DNA from: Salinisphaera sp040361255
GTDB taxonomy: Bacteria > Pseudomonadota > Gammaproteobacteria > Nevskiales > Salinisphaeraceae
DNA: 64,000 nt
Reading direction: 5' to 3'
Assembly: GCF_040361255.1 (NCBI RefSeq)
Contig: NZ_APNG01000007.1
Coordinates: 62,001 to 126,000, forward strand
The translations under genes were made by a program, and so were the position numbers. Positions within the stretch are counted from its first letter, which is position 1. The number at the start of each line of letters is the position of its first letter. Positions 24,944-33,907 of this stretch are shown piece after piece. The notes under the pieces were generated by a model that was not told where the DNA came from, made no database searches, and worked only from the letters and a program-made list of their open reading frames with translations.

Positions 24944-25110
24944 TGTATGAAATCCAGTTGCAGCCAGATTGTCCGCGAAGACGCGCGAATAAGGCGCACG
25001 ACAGGTTGCTCGAAGGGCTGTTGCGCTGCGGTTAACGCCTCGCGTGCCAACGGTTTAGCCAATCAAGCGCTGCTTTTCATTCGCGTTTATTGGCGTGCAT
25101 TCGCGGACCG
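24944..25110. repeat. Second, degenerate repeat unit bounded by inverted CGCGAAT modules
   Basis: Directly after copy A the unit start recurs (GTATGAAA followed by TCCGCGAAGACGCGCGAATAA at 24968-24987 region). It ends at 25078-25107 with the reverse complement of the same 10-bp-period module (TTCGCGTTTATT and CATTCGCGGA). Together these give a pair of inverted modules about 140 bp apart. No reading frame here looks real. Confidence 0.75.
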
Positions 25111-25163
25111 TTTTCCTTCGCTGTCGATTGCGCCTGAAGCGCTTGTTGAGGGCCGCGCGAGCG

Positions 25164-26153
25164 TTACCGCAAGCTGATCGGGCTGCGGCTTCGCTCTTCG
25201 CGCTTGGCACGGCCCCGCTCGCGGCGGCGGTTGTCGGTCGCCTCTGGGGTCAGGTGTTCGTGGAAGAAGGCGATCTGGTCGGCACTGGACTGGCGAAAGC
25301 CCGCACCGCGGTAGATATCGAAATGGCCGATCTTGTAGTGGCGCTCGCGCCCGCGCTCGCCGGCGTGCAGGACGGTGGCCTCGGCGGCCCACGGCGGGGC
25401 GACGCTGTCTTCGTCGCAGATCTGTACGAGTATGGGGCAGGGCAGCCGGTTGGCGCGCCGGCCGGGCCGGTAGAAGGCCAGCGTAAGGGCAAAGCGCGCC
25501 GCCATTTCGTTGCGCCAGTCGGGTGGGGTGATGGCCTTATAGCCGTCGTAGGCATCTTCGCTGGTCATCGCGGCGAGCGTACCCGGCCGGCCCACGATCG
25601 GGATCATGTACGGGTCGGCGCCGGCGAGGTTGTTGATGGCATCGCGAATGCCGGCCCAGGTGAGCTTGAGCAACTGCATGAAGCCCGCGTACGAGACGAA
25701 GTTGGTCACCGCGGCAAGCCCGTCCATCATCGGCCCCTGGGCGGTGACCGCGGCGACATGGCCATCGCGCGCGGCGGCGGCCACAACATGCCCGCCGGAG
25801 AACGAGCTGCCCCAGAGCGCGATACGTTCGGGGTCCACATCGGCCTGACGCCGGGCGACGGCGATCGCGATCTTCCAATCGTAGAGTTGCGCGCGAACGG
25901 AAAACAGCTGGCGTGGCTCGCCGTCGCTGGCGCCGAAATAGCGGTAGTCGAACAGGAACACGGCCAGCCCGGCGCTGGCGAAGCGTTCGGCATAGGGTTC
26001 GAGCCCGGCGTCGCGGGTGCCGCCCAGGCCGTGCGCCATGACCACGCAGGGCACGCCATTGTCGGTTCGCAGGGCATCGCTACGCGCGGGATAGAACCAG
26101 GCGCGACAGGTCGTGCCACGGCTGATGAAGTCGATATCCAGGCGTTCGTGCAT
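25164..26153 (-). CDS. Alpha/beta hydrolase (dienelactone-hydrolase-like)
   Basis: A 329-residue cytoplasmic alpha/beta hydrolase. The oxyanion-hole region is VVMAHGLGGTRDAG, the nucleophile elbow GSSFSGG (Ser near residue 115), the acid is likely the Asp in ICDEDSVAP and the catalytic His lies in KIGHFDIYRG. The long C-terminal end is Arg-rich (NRRRERGRAKREERSR). Similar proteins act as esterases or peptidases; the substrate is not predictable. It converges with alr and diverges from radA. Confidence 0.82.
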   Translation of the reverse strand: MHERLDIDFISRGTTCRAWFYPARSDALRTDNGVPCVVMAHGLGGTRDAGLEPYAERFASAGLAVFLFDYRYFGASDGEPRQLFSVRAQLYDWKIAIAVARRQADVDPERIALWGSSFSGGHVVAAAARDGHVAAVTAQGPMMDGLAAVTNFVSYAGFMQLLKLTWAGIRDAINNLAGADPYMIPIVGRPGTLAAMTSEDAYDGYKAITPPDWRNEMAARFALTLAFYRPGRRANRLPCPILVQICDEDSVAPPWAAEATVLHAGERGRERHYKIGHFDIYRGAGFRQSSADQIAFFHEHLTPEATDNRRRERGRAKREERSRSPISLR

Positions 26154-26353
26154 CGAAACCTCGCTGATCGTTCACCACGGCGTCTGCCAATCGTCGGCGC
26201 GCGGTGCGTGCATCGCTGAAATACAGCGCCTAGTATGCCGGTTTGTTTTCCGGCGCCGTAAGTCCGTATCGCGACTCCAGCGAGCGAATAGGTGGGCCAC
26301 GGCGGGCAGGGCCGCGTTTCGTGGTGCCGGCCGGCATGATTTTCGAGAGTGTG

Positions 26354-27721
26354 ATGGCGCGCAACAAGACTGTTTTCATCTGTGAGGCCTGTGGCGCGAG
26401 CCACCCGAAATGGGCGGGCCAGTGCAGCGATTGTGGCGCCTGGAATACGCTGGTGGAAAGCGTTGCGGCCGCGCCGGCCAAGCCCGGGGCGGGCGCGCCG
26501 ACGAGTTTCGGCAATGCCGCGCCGCAGGTGGAACGCTTGAATGCGATCCGACCGGCCGAAACCGCGCGTACGCCCACCGGCTTGTCGGAGCTCGACCGCG
26601 TGCTCGGCGGCGGCCTCGTACCGGGCTCCGTGATTCTGATCGGCGGCGATCCGGGTATCGGTAAATCGACGCTGCTGTTGCAGGTGCTGGCCCAGCTCTC
26701 GGCGGCAATCCCGGCGCTCTATGTCACTGGCGAGGAGTCGCTGGAGCAGGTTCACCTGCGCGCGCAGCGCCTGGGGGTAGATCAGGCGGAACTGGCGGTG
26801 CTCGCCGAAACCTGTGTCGAGCGCGTGCTGGCGCTGGCCAAACCGCAGGCACCTAAACTGGTGGTGATCGATTCGGTTCAGACCGTGTTCTCACAGGCCG
26901 TGACCTCGGCGCCAGGCAGCGTGTCGCAGGTGCGTGAATCGGCGTCCATGCTGGTGCGCTTTGCCAAGGCCACGGGTACGGCGTTGATTCTGGTGGGGCA
27001 TGTCACCAAGGAAGGCACCATCGCCGGCCCGCGTGTGCTCGAACACATGGTTGATACCGTGCTCTATTTCGAAGCCGAGGCGTCCAGTCGCTTTCGCGTG
27101 ATTCGGGCGGTGAAGAACCGTTTTGGCGCGGTCAACGAGTTGGGCGTGTTCGCGATGTCCAACACCGGCCTGAAGCAGGTCACCAATCCGAGCGCGATCT
27201 TCTTGTCGCGGCATGAAACGGCCGTGCCCGGCAGTGCGGTGATGGTCACCCGCGAAGGCTCGCGACCGATGCTGGTCGAAGTCCAGGCGCTGGTCGACGA
27301 ATCCCAGCTGCACAACCCGCGCCGCGTCGCACTCGGCCCGGACAGTCAGCGCCTGGCCATGTTGCTGGCGGTGCTGCACCGTCATGGCGGTATCCCGTTG
27401 GGCGATCAGGACGTGTTCGTGAACGTGGTCGGCGGCATGCGCGTGACCGAAACCGCGGCCGACCTGGCCGTGGTGCTCGCGGCGCTTTCGAGTTTTCGCG
27501 ATCGCGCGCTCGGCGAACGGTTAGTGATATTTGGCGAAATCGGCCTGGCTGGCGAAATCCGGCCGGTACCGGGCGGCGAGGATCGCCTCTCCGAGGCCGC
27601 CAAGCACGGCTTCACCCGGGCGATCGTGCCCAAGGCCAACACGCCGCGCAGCAAGCGTATCGGCGAAATGGAAATCGTCGGCGTGGCGCGCCTGAGCGAG
27701 GCGATCGACGCCATCGCTTAG
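26354..27721 (+). CDS. radA: DNA repair protein RadA
   Basis: RadA is a RecA-related helicase that promotes branch migration in recombination. The 455-residue protein has the N-terminal zinc finger FICEACGASHPKWAGQCSDCGAWNT, Walker A GGDPGIGKSTLL, the RadA-specific VKNRFGAVNELGVF and a Lon-protease-like C-terminal domain (GERLVIFGEIGLAGEIRPVPGGEDRL). ATG 26354 sits at the family start; the longer frame upstream is not supported. Confidence 0.96.
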   Translation: MARNKTVFICEACGASHPKWAGQCSDCGAWNTLVESVAAAPAKPGAGAPTSFGNAAPQVERLNAIRPAETARTPTGLSELDRVLGGGLVPGSVILIGGDPGIGKSTLLLQVLAQLSAAIPALYVTGEESLEQVHLRAQRLGVDQAELAVLAETCVERVLALAKPQAPKLVVIDSVQTVFSQAVTSAPGSVSQVRESASMLVRFAKATGTALILVGHVTKEGTIAGPRVLEHMVDTVLYFEAEASSRFRVIRAVKNRFGAVNELGVFAMSNTGLKQVTNPSAIFLSRHETAVPGSAVMVTREGSRPMLVEVQALVDESQLHNPRRVALGPDSQRLAMLLAVLHRHGGIPLGDQDVFVNVVGGMRVTETAADLAVVLAALSSFRDRALGERLVIFGEIGLAGEIRPVPGGEDRLSEAAKHGFTRAIVPKANTPRSKRIGEMEIVGVARLSEAIDAIA

Positions 27722-27726
27722 CTCGC

Positions 27727-29061
27727 TTAGCGATCCCTATCCAGATCGGTCTTGTCACGCTCATCGCGCGGGCGCATGTCCTCGTCGGCCGTGCGCCGTA
27801 GCCGACGGCGCGGTGGCTTGACCCGAACGGTTTGCACCAGGTTCGCGCGGGTCTGCGCGATTTCCAGCACGTATTTGCCCACCTTGAGCTTGGTGCCGGG
27901 CTGGGGGATGGTCTCCAGGTGTTCGGTGATCAGCCCGTTCATGGTCTTGGGCCCGTCCACCGGCAGCTTCCAGCCCATGGCGCGGTTGAGCGCGCGCAGG
28001 GTGACCGTGCCATCCACCAGATAGCTGTCGTCGCCGTCCATATAGACGTTTTTCACGCGCGTGGCGGGGTCGGTGGTGAATTCGCCCACGATCTCTTCGA
28101 GAATGTCCTCGAGCGTGACCAGGCCCTGGATATCGCCGTACTCGTCCACCACGAAACCGATGCGACGCTGCTGGTTCTGGAAGTTGAGCAGCTGCTGGTT
28201 GAGCGGCGTGCCTTCGGGCACGAAGTACGGCTCGCGGGCGAGGCCGAGCAGCGCGTCCTTGTCGAGATTGTCTTCGGAGATCAGTGCCAGCACCCGGCGC
28301 ATATGCACGATACCGGCGAGTTCGTCGATGGAACCGTCGAAGATCGGCAGCCGCGTATGCTGATTGTGAACGAGCTGTTCGAGGATATCGGACCAGGACT
28401 TGCTGATATCGATGCCCACGATCTCGTTACGCGGGACCATGATGTCCTCGACCGTGGCATTTTCCATATCCAGAATCGACAACAGCATCTGCTGATGTCG
28501 GCGCGGAATCATCGCCCCGGCTTCGGTGACCACGGTGCGCAGTTCCTCGGAAGACAGCGAATGGGCGGCCGCATCGTCGGCCGATACTCCGAACAGGCGC
28601 AGCAGGCCGTTGCCGGCCCAGTTGATGACCATGACCACCGGCCAGGCTATGCGCAGCAGCGGCGCATACACATAGGAGGCCGGATAGGCCACGCGCTCGG
28701 GGTGCAGGGCCGCCAGCGTTTTCGGGGTGACCTCGGAAAAGATCAGCACGAACACGGTCAGCGTAACCGTGGCCACGAGCACGCCGACATTGCCGAACAG
28801 GCGAATACCGATCACCGTGGCCACGGCCGAGGCCGCGATATTGACCAGGTTGTTGCCCAACAGGATCAAACCGATCAGCCGGTCGGGGCGATCCAGCAGA
28901 TGGGCCGCGCGCGATGCACCGCCATGACCGGTCTTGGCCAGGTGCTTCATGCGGTAGCGGTTGAGCGTCATCAACCCGGTTTCCGAGCCCGAAAAGAAGG
29001 CGGATAACACGAGCATCAACAGCAATATGCCGAACAGAACCGGCAGCGAGATGGCGTCCAA
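27727..29061 (-). CDS. CNNM/CorC-HlyC-family membrane protein (YfjD-like)
   Basis: A 444-residue protein with an N-terminal CNNM (DUF21) transmembrane domain starting FFSGSETGLMTLNRYRMKHL, two CBS domains (about residues 200-320, from VEDIMVPRNEIVGIDI) and a C-terminal CorC/HlyC domain (YLVDGTVTLRALNRAMGW). This group is linked to magnesium or cobalt efflux; hemolysin-related names are historical. The start is TTG 29061. It is convergent with radA (5-bp gap) and downstream of the CcsA-like gene, a usual gammaproteobacterial pairing. Confidence 0.88.
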   Translation of the reverse strand: MDAISLPVLFGILLLMLVLSAFFSGSETGLMTLNRYRMKHLAKTGHGGASRAAHLLDRPDRLIGLILLGNNLVNIAASAVATVIGIRLFGNVGVLVATVTLTVFVLIFSEVTPKTLAALHPERVAYPASYVYAPLLRIAWPVVMVINWAGNGLLRLFGVSADDAAAHSLSSEELRTVVTEAGAMIPRRHQQMLLSILDMENATVEDIMVPRNEIVGIDISKSWSDILEQLVHNQHTRLPIFDGSIDELAGIVHMRRVLALISEDNLDKDALLGLAREPYFVPEGTPLNQQLLNFQNQQRRIGFVVDEYGDIQGLVTLEDILEEIVGEFTTDPATRVKNVYMDGDDSYLVDGTVTLRALNRAMGWKLPVDGPKTMNGLITEHLETIPQPGTKLKVGKYVLEIAQTRANLVQTVRVKPPRRRLRRTADEDMRPRDERDKTDLDRDR

Positions 29062-29126
29062 GAAGTCAGCCCTGAATCAAATGAGTACGCGTCGAGTATC
29101 TAGACTATCGGCACGTTGGCCGCGCG

Positions 29127-29930
29127 TTACCAATGTTCGCCTAGAATCAGCTCCAGCACCAACTTGCTGCCGAAGTAGGCGAGCACGAGCAGTACATAAC
29201 CGGCCAGCGCGCCGCGCACCGCCAGCCGGCCACGCCAGCCATAGCGCCAGCGCCCGTAGAGCAGCACCGCAAAGAAGACCCAGGCGAACAGCGACAGCAC
29301 GGTCTTGTGGACCAGATGCTGGGCAAACAGGTCGTCGATGAACAGCGCGCCGGTGGCAATCGCCAGACTCAACAGGAAAAAACCCGCGCCGATCAGCCGG
29401 AACAGCAGCGTTTCCATGGTCTGGAGTGCGGGCAGGCGGGTGAACATCCCCGCCGGTGGCCGACGTCTGAGCTGACGATGCTGCAAGGCGAGCACGATGG
29501 CCTGTACCGCGCTTAGCGTGAGCAGGCCGTAGGCGAGGATCGATAGCAGGATATGTAGTTGCAGCGGCCAGGCCAGGGCTTCGGTTGCACTGTGGGAATC
29601 GGGTACGAGCAGCGCAGCAATCGCGCACAGGCCGGCGAACGGATAGATCACAAGCCCCAGCGCGCCGACCGATTCGCGCAACGAAAACAGCCACAGCAGC
29701 AAGGCCGCCTGCCAGGCGAACAGGGATAGCGCGGTACCCAGGCCGATGACCAGCATGCCCGAATGCAGGCTCAGATGAACCAGCGAGCCGATCTGGGCAG
29801 CCAGCGCCAGCCCGGCCACGGCGGTGACGTGCCAGTACGGCGCGCCCTGCGCCAGATGGCGCCATACCGCGGCAGCGGCGCCGGCATAGAGCAGCGCTGC
29901 GAGCAGCACTTCGATTACGACCAGTGCCAT
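29127..29930 (-). CDS. CcsA/YpjD-family membrane protein (cytochrome c assembly-like)
   Basis: A 267-residue protein with about eight transmembrane segments. It belongs to the CcsA/YpjD subgroup of the cytochrome c assembly superfamily, with conserved His in LQLHILLSILAYG and LVHKTVLSLFAWV. These resemble haem-ligand histidines, but the canonical WWD haem-handling motif is not seen, so a direct role in cytochrome maturation is uncertain. It is divergent from ffh, with the CorC-like gene 65 bases downstream. Confidence 0.85.
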   Translation of the reverse strand: MALVVIEVLLAALLYAGAAAAVWRHLAQGAPYWHVTAVAGLALAAQIGSLVHLSLHSGMLVIGLGTALSLFAWQAALLLWLFSLRESVGALGLVIYPFAGLCAIAALLVPDSHSATEALAWPLQLHILLSILAYGLLTLSAVQAIVLALQHRQLRRRPPAGMFTRLPALQTMETLLFRLIGAGFFLLSLAIATGALFIDDLFAQHLVHKTVLSLFAWVFFAVLLYGRWRYGWRGRLAVRGALAGYVLLVLAYFGSKLVLELILGEHW

Positions 29931-30077
29931 TTAAACCAAGAGGGACTCGAAAGCCATGTGGACCATTGTGCCGTATTTCTCGTCTCGGGCGAGCCGCGAT
30001 CGTGCGGCTATCGAATGCAGCGAGCGCCTGCGACGTTATACTGGGCGCCTTCATGGTTCCATCGATCGAGCGCGTGC

Positions 30078-31484
30078 ATGTTCGACAGTCTGAGTGATCG
30101 GCTCAATCGCAGTTTTCAGACCATCCGCGGCCGCGGCCGGCTGACCGAAGACAACATTAAGGCCACCCTGCGTGAAGTACGCATGGCGTTGCTCGAGGCC
30201 GACGTGGCGCTGCCGGTGGTCAAGCAGTTCGTCGACGATATTCGGGCCCGCGCGGTGGGCAACGAGGTGATGACCAGCCTCACGCCCGGCCAGGCGCTCA
30301 TCAAGATCGTCAAGGACGAGCTCACGTCGCTGCTCGGCGAGGCCAACGAAAGTCTCGACCTGCGCGTCAAACCGCCGGCGGTGGTCCTCATGGCCGGCCT
30401 TCAGGGCGCCGGCAAGACCACCTCCACCGGCAAGCTCGCGCGCTATCTCAAGCAGCGCGAGAAAAAGTCCGTGCTGGTTGTCTCCACCGACGTGTATCGC
30501 CCGGCGGCCATCGATCAACTCGCGCGGGTCGCAAGCGATGTGGGCGTGGATTTTCATCCGAGCCAGTCGAGCGACAAGCCGATCAAGATCGCGCAATCGG
30601 CGATGGAGGCGGCACGCAAGGGCTTTTACGACGTGCTGATCGTGGATACCGCCGGCCGGCTGGGTATCGACGACAAGATGATGGCCGAGATCAGTGGCCT
30701 CAACGACGCGCTCAAGCCCGCTGAAACGCTGTTCGTGGTCGATGCCATGACCGGCCAGGACGCCGCCAACACGGCCAAGGCCTTCGGCGACGCGCTGCCG
30801 CTGACCGGCGTGGTGCTTACCAAGGTCGATGGTGACGCCCGTGGTGGTGCCGCACTGTCGGTACGCCAGATCACCGGCAAGCCGATCAAGTTCCTGGGCG
30901 TGGGCGAAAAGCTCGAAGCGCTCGAGCCGTTTCATCCGGACCGTGTGGCCTCGCGCATTCTCGGTATGGGCGACGTGCTGTCGCTGGTCGAGGAAGCCGA
31001 GCAGAAGGTCGATCGCCAGAAGGCCGAAAAACTCGCCAAGAAGCTCCAGAAGGGCAAGGGCTTCGATCTCAACGATCTGGCCGACCAGCTGCGTCAGATG
31101 CAGGAAATGGGCGGCCTCGGCGCGCTCATGGAAAAACTGCCGGGTGGGGCGCAGATGCCCAAGGGCATGGCCGCGGCCGCCGACGATACCCAGGTCAAGC
31201 GCATGCTGGCCATCGTCGACTCCATGACCGCCCAGGAGCGTGCCTTTCCCGACGTGATCAAGGCCTCGCGCAAGCGCCGCATCGCCAACGGCTCGGGCAC
31301 GCAGGTACAGGACATCAACCGCTTGCTCAAACAGCATCTGCAAATGCGCAAGATGATGAAGAAGTTCAAGGGCGGCGGCATGAAGAAGATGATGCGTGCC
31401 ATGCAGGGCATGGGCGGCGGCGGTGGTGGCATGCCGCCCGGCATGGGTGGTGGCGGCAGTCTGCCGCCGGGCATGGGGCGTTAG
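30078..31484 (+). CDS. ffh: Signal recognition particle protein Ffh
   Basis: Ffh binds 4.5S RNA and signal sequences and delivers ribosomes to FtsY. The 468-residue protein has the N-domain (MFDSLSDRLNRSFQTIRGRG), the G domain with GLQGAGKTTS, DVYRPAAIDQL, DTAGRL and TKVDGDARGGAAL, and a Met-rich M domain ending in a Gly/Met/Pro tail. ATG 30078 gives the family N-terminus. A TATACT (30037-30042) could be a -10, but no clear -35 accompanies it. Confidence 0.97.
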   Translation: MFDSLSDRLNRSFQTIRGRGRLTEDNIKATLREVRMALLEADVALPVVKQFVDDIRARAVGNEVMTSLTPGQALIKIVKDELTSLLGEANESLDLRVKPPAVVLMAGLQGAGKTTSTGKLARYLKQREKKSVLVVSTDVYRPAAIDQLARVASDVGVDFHPSQSSDKPIKIAQSAMEAARKGFYDVLIVDTAGRLGIDDKMMAEISGLNDALKPAETLFVVDAMTGQDAANTAKAFGDALPLTGVVLTKVDGDARGGAALSVRQITGKPIKFLGVGEKLEALEPFHPDRVASRILGMGDVLSLVEEAEQKVDRQKAEKLAKKLQKGKGFDLNDLADQLRQMQEMGGLGALMEKLPGGAQMPKGMAAAADDTQVKRMLAIVDSMTAQERAFPDVIKASRKRRIANGSGTQVQDINRLLKQHLQMRKMMKKFKGGGMKKMMRAMQGMGGGGGGMPPGMGGGGSLPPGMGR

Positions 31485-31641
31485 CGCGCACCGGCTTGCA
31501 CCGGTTCGGTCGAATTGCCGTATCGGTGCTTTCCTTTTTCAGTGATTGGCGTACAATGCGCGATCTTTGTACGGGCGCAAGCGACGATTTCGGTCGCGCT
31601 CTGTGACACCGTTCATTCATATCAACGGCATACAAACAGCT

Positions 31642-32034
31642 ATGGTCAAAATTCGGCTGCAGCGCGGTGGCGCTAAGAAGCGTCCCTTCTATCACATCGT
31701 AGTGACCGACATGCGCAACGGGCGCGACGGGCGCTATATCGAACGCCTGGGTTTCTTCAACCCGGTCGCGATCGGTGGCGAAGTGCCGCTGCGTCTCGAT
31801 ATCGAGCGGATCGAATACTGGAAGGGCCATGGTGCACAGCTTTCCGAGCGTGTGACCAACCTGGTCAAGAGCTTCAACCGTCATGGCGAAGGTCAGGCTC
31901 CGGCCCGTGCCGCGCCGCCGGTGAGCAAGGCCAAGGAAGCCCCGAATCAGACCGTGCCGGCCGGCGCGACGGGCGATCAGTCCGCCGATGCCGCCCCGCA
32001 GGCCGACGAAAGCCAGGCCGGCGCCACGGAATAA
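31642..32034 (+). CDS. rpsP: 30S ribosomal protein bS16 with extended C-terminus
   Basis: The 130-residue protein begins MVKIRLQRGGAKKRPFYHIV, the invariant bS16 start. The core ends near residue 85, the usual family length, after which comes a low-complexity tail rich in Ala, Pro, Gln, Asp and Glu. ATG 31642 is chosen; the longer open frame upstream contains a TACAAT (31552-31557) that could be a -10 of the operon promoter. First gene of rpsP-rimM-trmD-rplS. Confidence 0.96.
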   Translation: MVKIRLQRGGAKKRPFYHIVVTDMRNGRDGRYIERLGFFNPVAIGGEVPLRLDIERIEYWKGHGAQLSERVTNLVKSFNRHGEGQAPARAAPPVSKAKEAPNQTVPAGATGDQSADAAPQADESQAGATE

Positions 32035-32052
32035 CAGCGCGCGCCTGCTGGC

Positions 32053-32571
32053 ATGGCGGATCGACCGGTCGTTCTTGGCCATGTAAGCGGGCTTTTCGGC
32101 GTCAAGGGTTGGGTCAAGGTTTATTCCTACACCCGCCCGGCCGTTAATCTGTTCGAATACGATACGTGGCTGATAGGCCGCCAGGACGATACCTGGCGGC
32201 CTTTTCGCGTTCTGGACGCACGCGAGCAGGGCAAGACACTCGTGGCCCAGCTGGCCAGCGACGGCGCGCCCTTGCCCGATCGGGATGCCGCCGCCGAACT
32301 CATCGATCTGCAGATCGCGGTCGAACGCGATCAGTTGCCCGAGCCCGATGACGACGAATACTACTGGTTCGATTTGATCGGCCTGGATGTGGTCAATCGT
32401 GACGGCGCGCCGCTGGGCCGCGTGAAAGCGATGATGGAAACCGGCGCCAACGATGTACTCGTGCTCAAGGGCGATCGCGAGCGCCTCGTGCCGTTCGTGG
32501 TCGGCGAAATCATCGACGAGGTCGATCTCGAAGCGGGGCGGATCGTTGCCGACTGGGACCCCGACTTCTAG
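32053..32571 (+). CDS. rimM: Ribosome maturation factor RimM
   Basis: RimM helps assemble the 30S head around uS19. The 172-residue protein has an N-terminal beta-barrel (VLGHVSGLFGVKGWVKVYSYT) and a PRC-barrel domain (YYWFDLIGLDVVNRDG, DVLVLKGDRERLVPFV). It lies 18 bases after rpsP. The protein is acid-rich, in line with its neighbours. Confidence 0.95.
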   Translation: MADRPVVLGHVSGLFGVKGWVKVYSYTRPAVNLFEYDTWLIGRQDDTWRPFRVLDAREQGKTLVAQLASDGAPLPDRDAAAELIDLQIAVERDQLPEPDDDEYYWFDLIGLDVVNRDGAPLGRVKAMMETGANDVLVLKGDRERLVPFVVGEIIDEVDLEAGRIVADWDPDF

Positions 32572-32573
32572 AC

Positions 32574-33344
32574 GTGCGTATCGACGTCGTTACGCTGTTC
32601 CCGGAATGGGTCAGCCAGCTCGAACAGTTCGGTGTGGTCGGGCGCGGGCTGCGCGAATCACGCCTGGAACTGGCCTGCTGGAATCCGCGCGAGGCGGCCG
32701 ATAACGCCAGCGGCCGGGTCGACGATCGCCCCTATGGCGGCGGCCCGGGCATGGTCATGCAGGCCCCACCGCTGGCGGCGACGCTCGAACGCGTGCGCGC
32801 TGCACGCAACGACAGCGTACCGGTGATCATGCCTTCGCCGCAGGGTGCGCCTTTCGATCAGGCACGGGCACAGCAGTTGGCCGAAGGCTCGGGGTTCGTG
32901 CTCGTTTGCGGGCGTTATGAAGGCATCGACCAGCGTTTTGTCGATGCCTATGTGGATATGGAACTGTCGGTGGGGGATGTCGTGCTCTCCGGCGGTGAAC
33001 TGCCGGCGATGATGATCATCGACGCGGTGGCGCGGCTGTTGTCCGGCGTGCTCGGCGATAGTCGCTCGGCCACCCAGGATTCGTTCATGAACGGGCTGCT
33101 GGATCATCCGCATTACACGCGGCCGCCGACATTTGCCGGCCGGGACGTGCCCGAGGTGCTGCTCGGCGGTGATCATGCCCGGATCGCGCGCTGGCGTGAA
33201 AAACAGGCCCTGGGCGCGACCTGGCGACGGCGCCCCGATCTGCTCGCGCGCTGCACGCTCAGCGACGAACAAAAAGCGCTGCTGGAGGCGTATATCGCCG
33301 AGCAGGCGGATGTATCCGGGCCCGCGGACGGGTCATACGACTAG
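32574..33344 (+). CDS. trmD: tRNA (guanine-N1-)-methyltransferase
   Basis: TrmD methylates G37 in tRNAs that read CUN, CCN and CGG codons, preventing frameshifts. The 256-residue SPOUT protein has MRIDVVTLFPEWV, DDRPYGGGPGMVM, the knot motifs LVCGRYEGIDQRF and DVVLSGGELPAMMIIDAVARL, and HPHYTRPP. The start is GTG 32574, two bases after the rimM stop. Length and motifs are normal. Confidence 0.97.
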   Translation: MRIDVVTLFPEWVSQLEQFGVVGRGLRESRLELACWNPREAADNASGRVDDRPYGGGPGMVMQAPPLAATLERVRAARNDSVPVIMPSPQGAPFDQARAQQLAEGSGFVLVCGRYEGIDQRFVDAYVDMELSVGDVVLSGGELPAMMIIDAVARLLSGVLGDSRSATQDSFMNGLLDHPHYTRPPTFAGRDVPEVLLGGDHARIARWREKQALGATWRRRPDLLARCTLSDEQKALLEAYIAEQADVSGPADGSYD

Positions 33345-33454
33345 AAATTGACGAAAAACCTCGCCACGGGTGGCGAAAAACGCGACGAGTTCCGGTATAC
33401 TGCCGCGTCTTTCAACGCCCCCGTGGCCTTCAAGAACGCTACTAGAGACTGACC

Positions 33455-33802
33455 ATGAGCAACATCATCGACGAACTGGAAGCCGAGCAGCAGAGCGGCA
33501 AGAATATTCCGGATTTCTCGGCCGGCGATATGGTGGTCGTGCAGGTGCGCGTGAAGGAAGGCGAGCGCGAACGTCTGCAGGCCTTCGAAGGCATCGTCAT
33601 TGCCAAGCGCAACCGTGGCCTGAATTCGGCCTTCACGGTACGCAAGGTATCGCATGGCGAAGGCGTGGAGCGTGTGTTCCAGACCTTTTCGCCGAACGTG
33701 GCCGAAATCAAGGTGCTGCGTCGTGGCGACGTGCGTCGCGCCAAGCTCTACTACCTGCGCGAGCGCAGCGGCAAGTCGGCCCGTATCAAGGAAAAGCTGT
33801 AA
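33455..33802 (+). CDS. rplS: 50S ribosomal protein bL19
   Basis: bL19 lies at the 30S-50S interface. The 115-residue protein has the conserved IPDFSAGDMVVVQVRVKEG, RLQAFEGIVIAKRNRGLNS, FTVRKVSHGEGVERVF and KLYYLRERSGKSARIKE blocks. It is separated from trmD by 110 bases that include a TATACT (33396-33401), possibly an internal promoter. Last gene of the operon, followed by a terminator. Confidence 0.97.
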   Translation: MSNIIDELEAEQQSGKNIPDFSAGDMVVVQVRVKEGERERLQAFEGIVIAKRNRGLNSAFTVRKVSHGEGVERVFQTFSPNVAEIKVLRRGDVRRAKLYYLRERSGKSARIKEKL

Positions 33803-33846
33803 ACGCTTTTCCCGGCCGCCATGCAGCCTGATGCATGGCCGCAAAG

Positions 33847-33874
33847 AAAACGGCGCCCGAGAGGCGCCGTTTTT
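33847..33874 (+). terminator. Rho-independent terminator after rplS
   Basis: A perfect 7-bp GC stem CGGCGCC / GGCGCCG with loop CGAGA is flanked by AAAA on the left and TTTTT on the right. It lies about 45 bases after the rplS stop. The flanking A and T runs would let it work in both directions. Confidence 0.92.
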
Positions 33875-33907
33875 GTATTGGGCGGCGATTAATCGGTTGC
33901 GCGATTC

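Noticed and set aside
24802..25035. Short open frame inside the repeat region (77 codons), and a similar one at 34133-34321
   Set aside because: They lie in the repeat units and differ by frame-disrupting indels between copies; the repeat is conserved at DNA level, not protein level.
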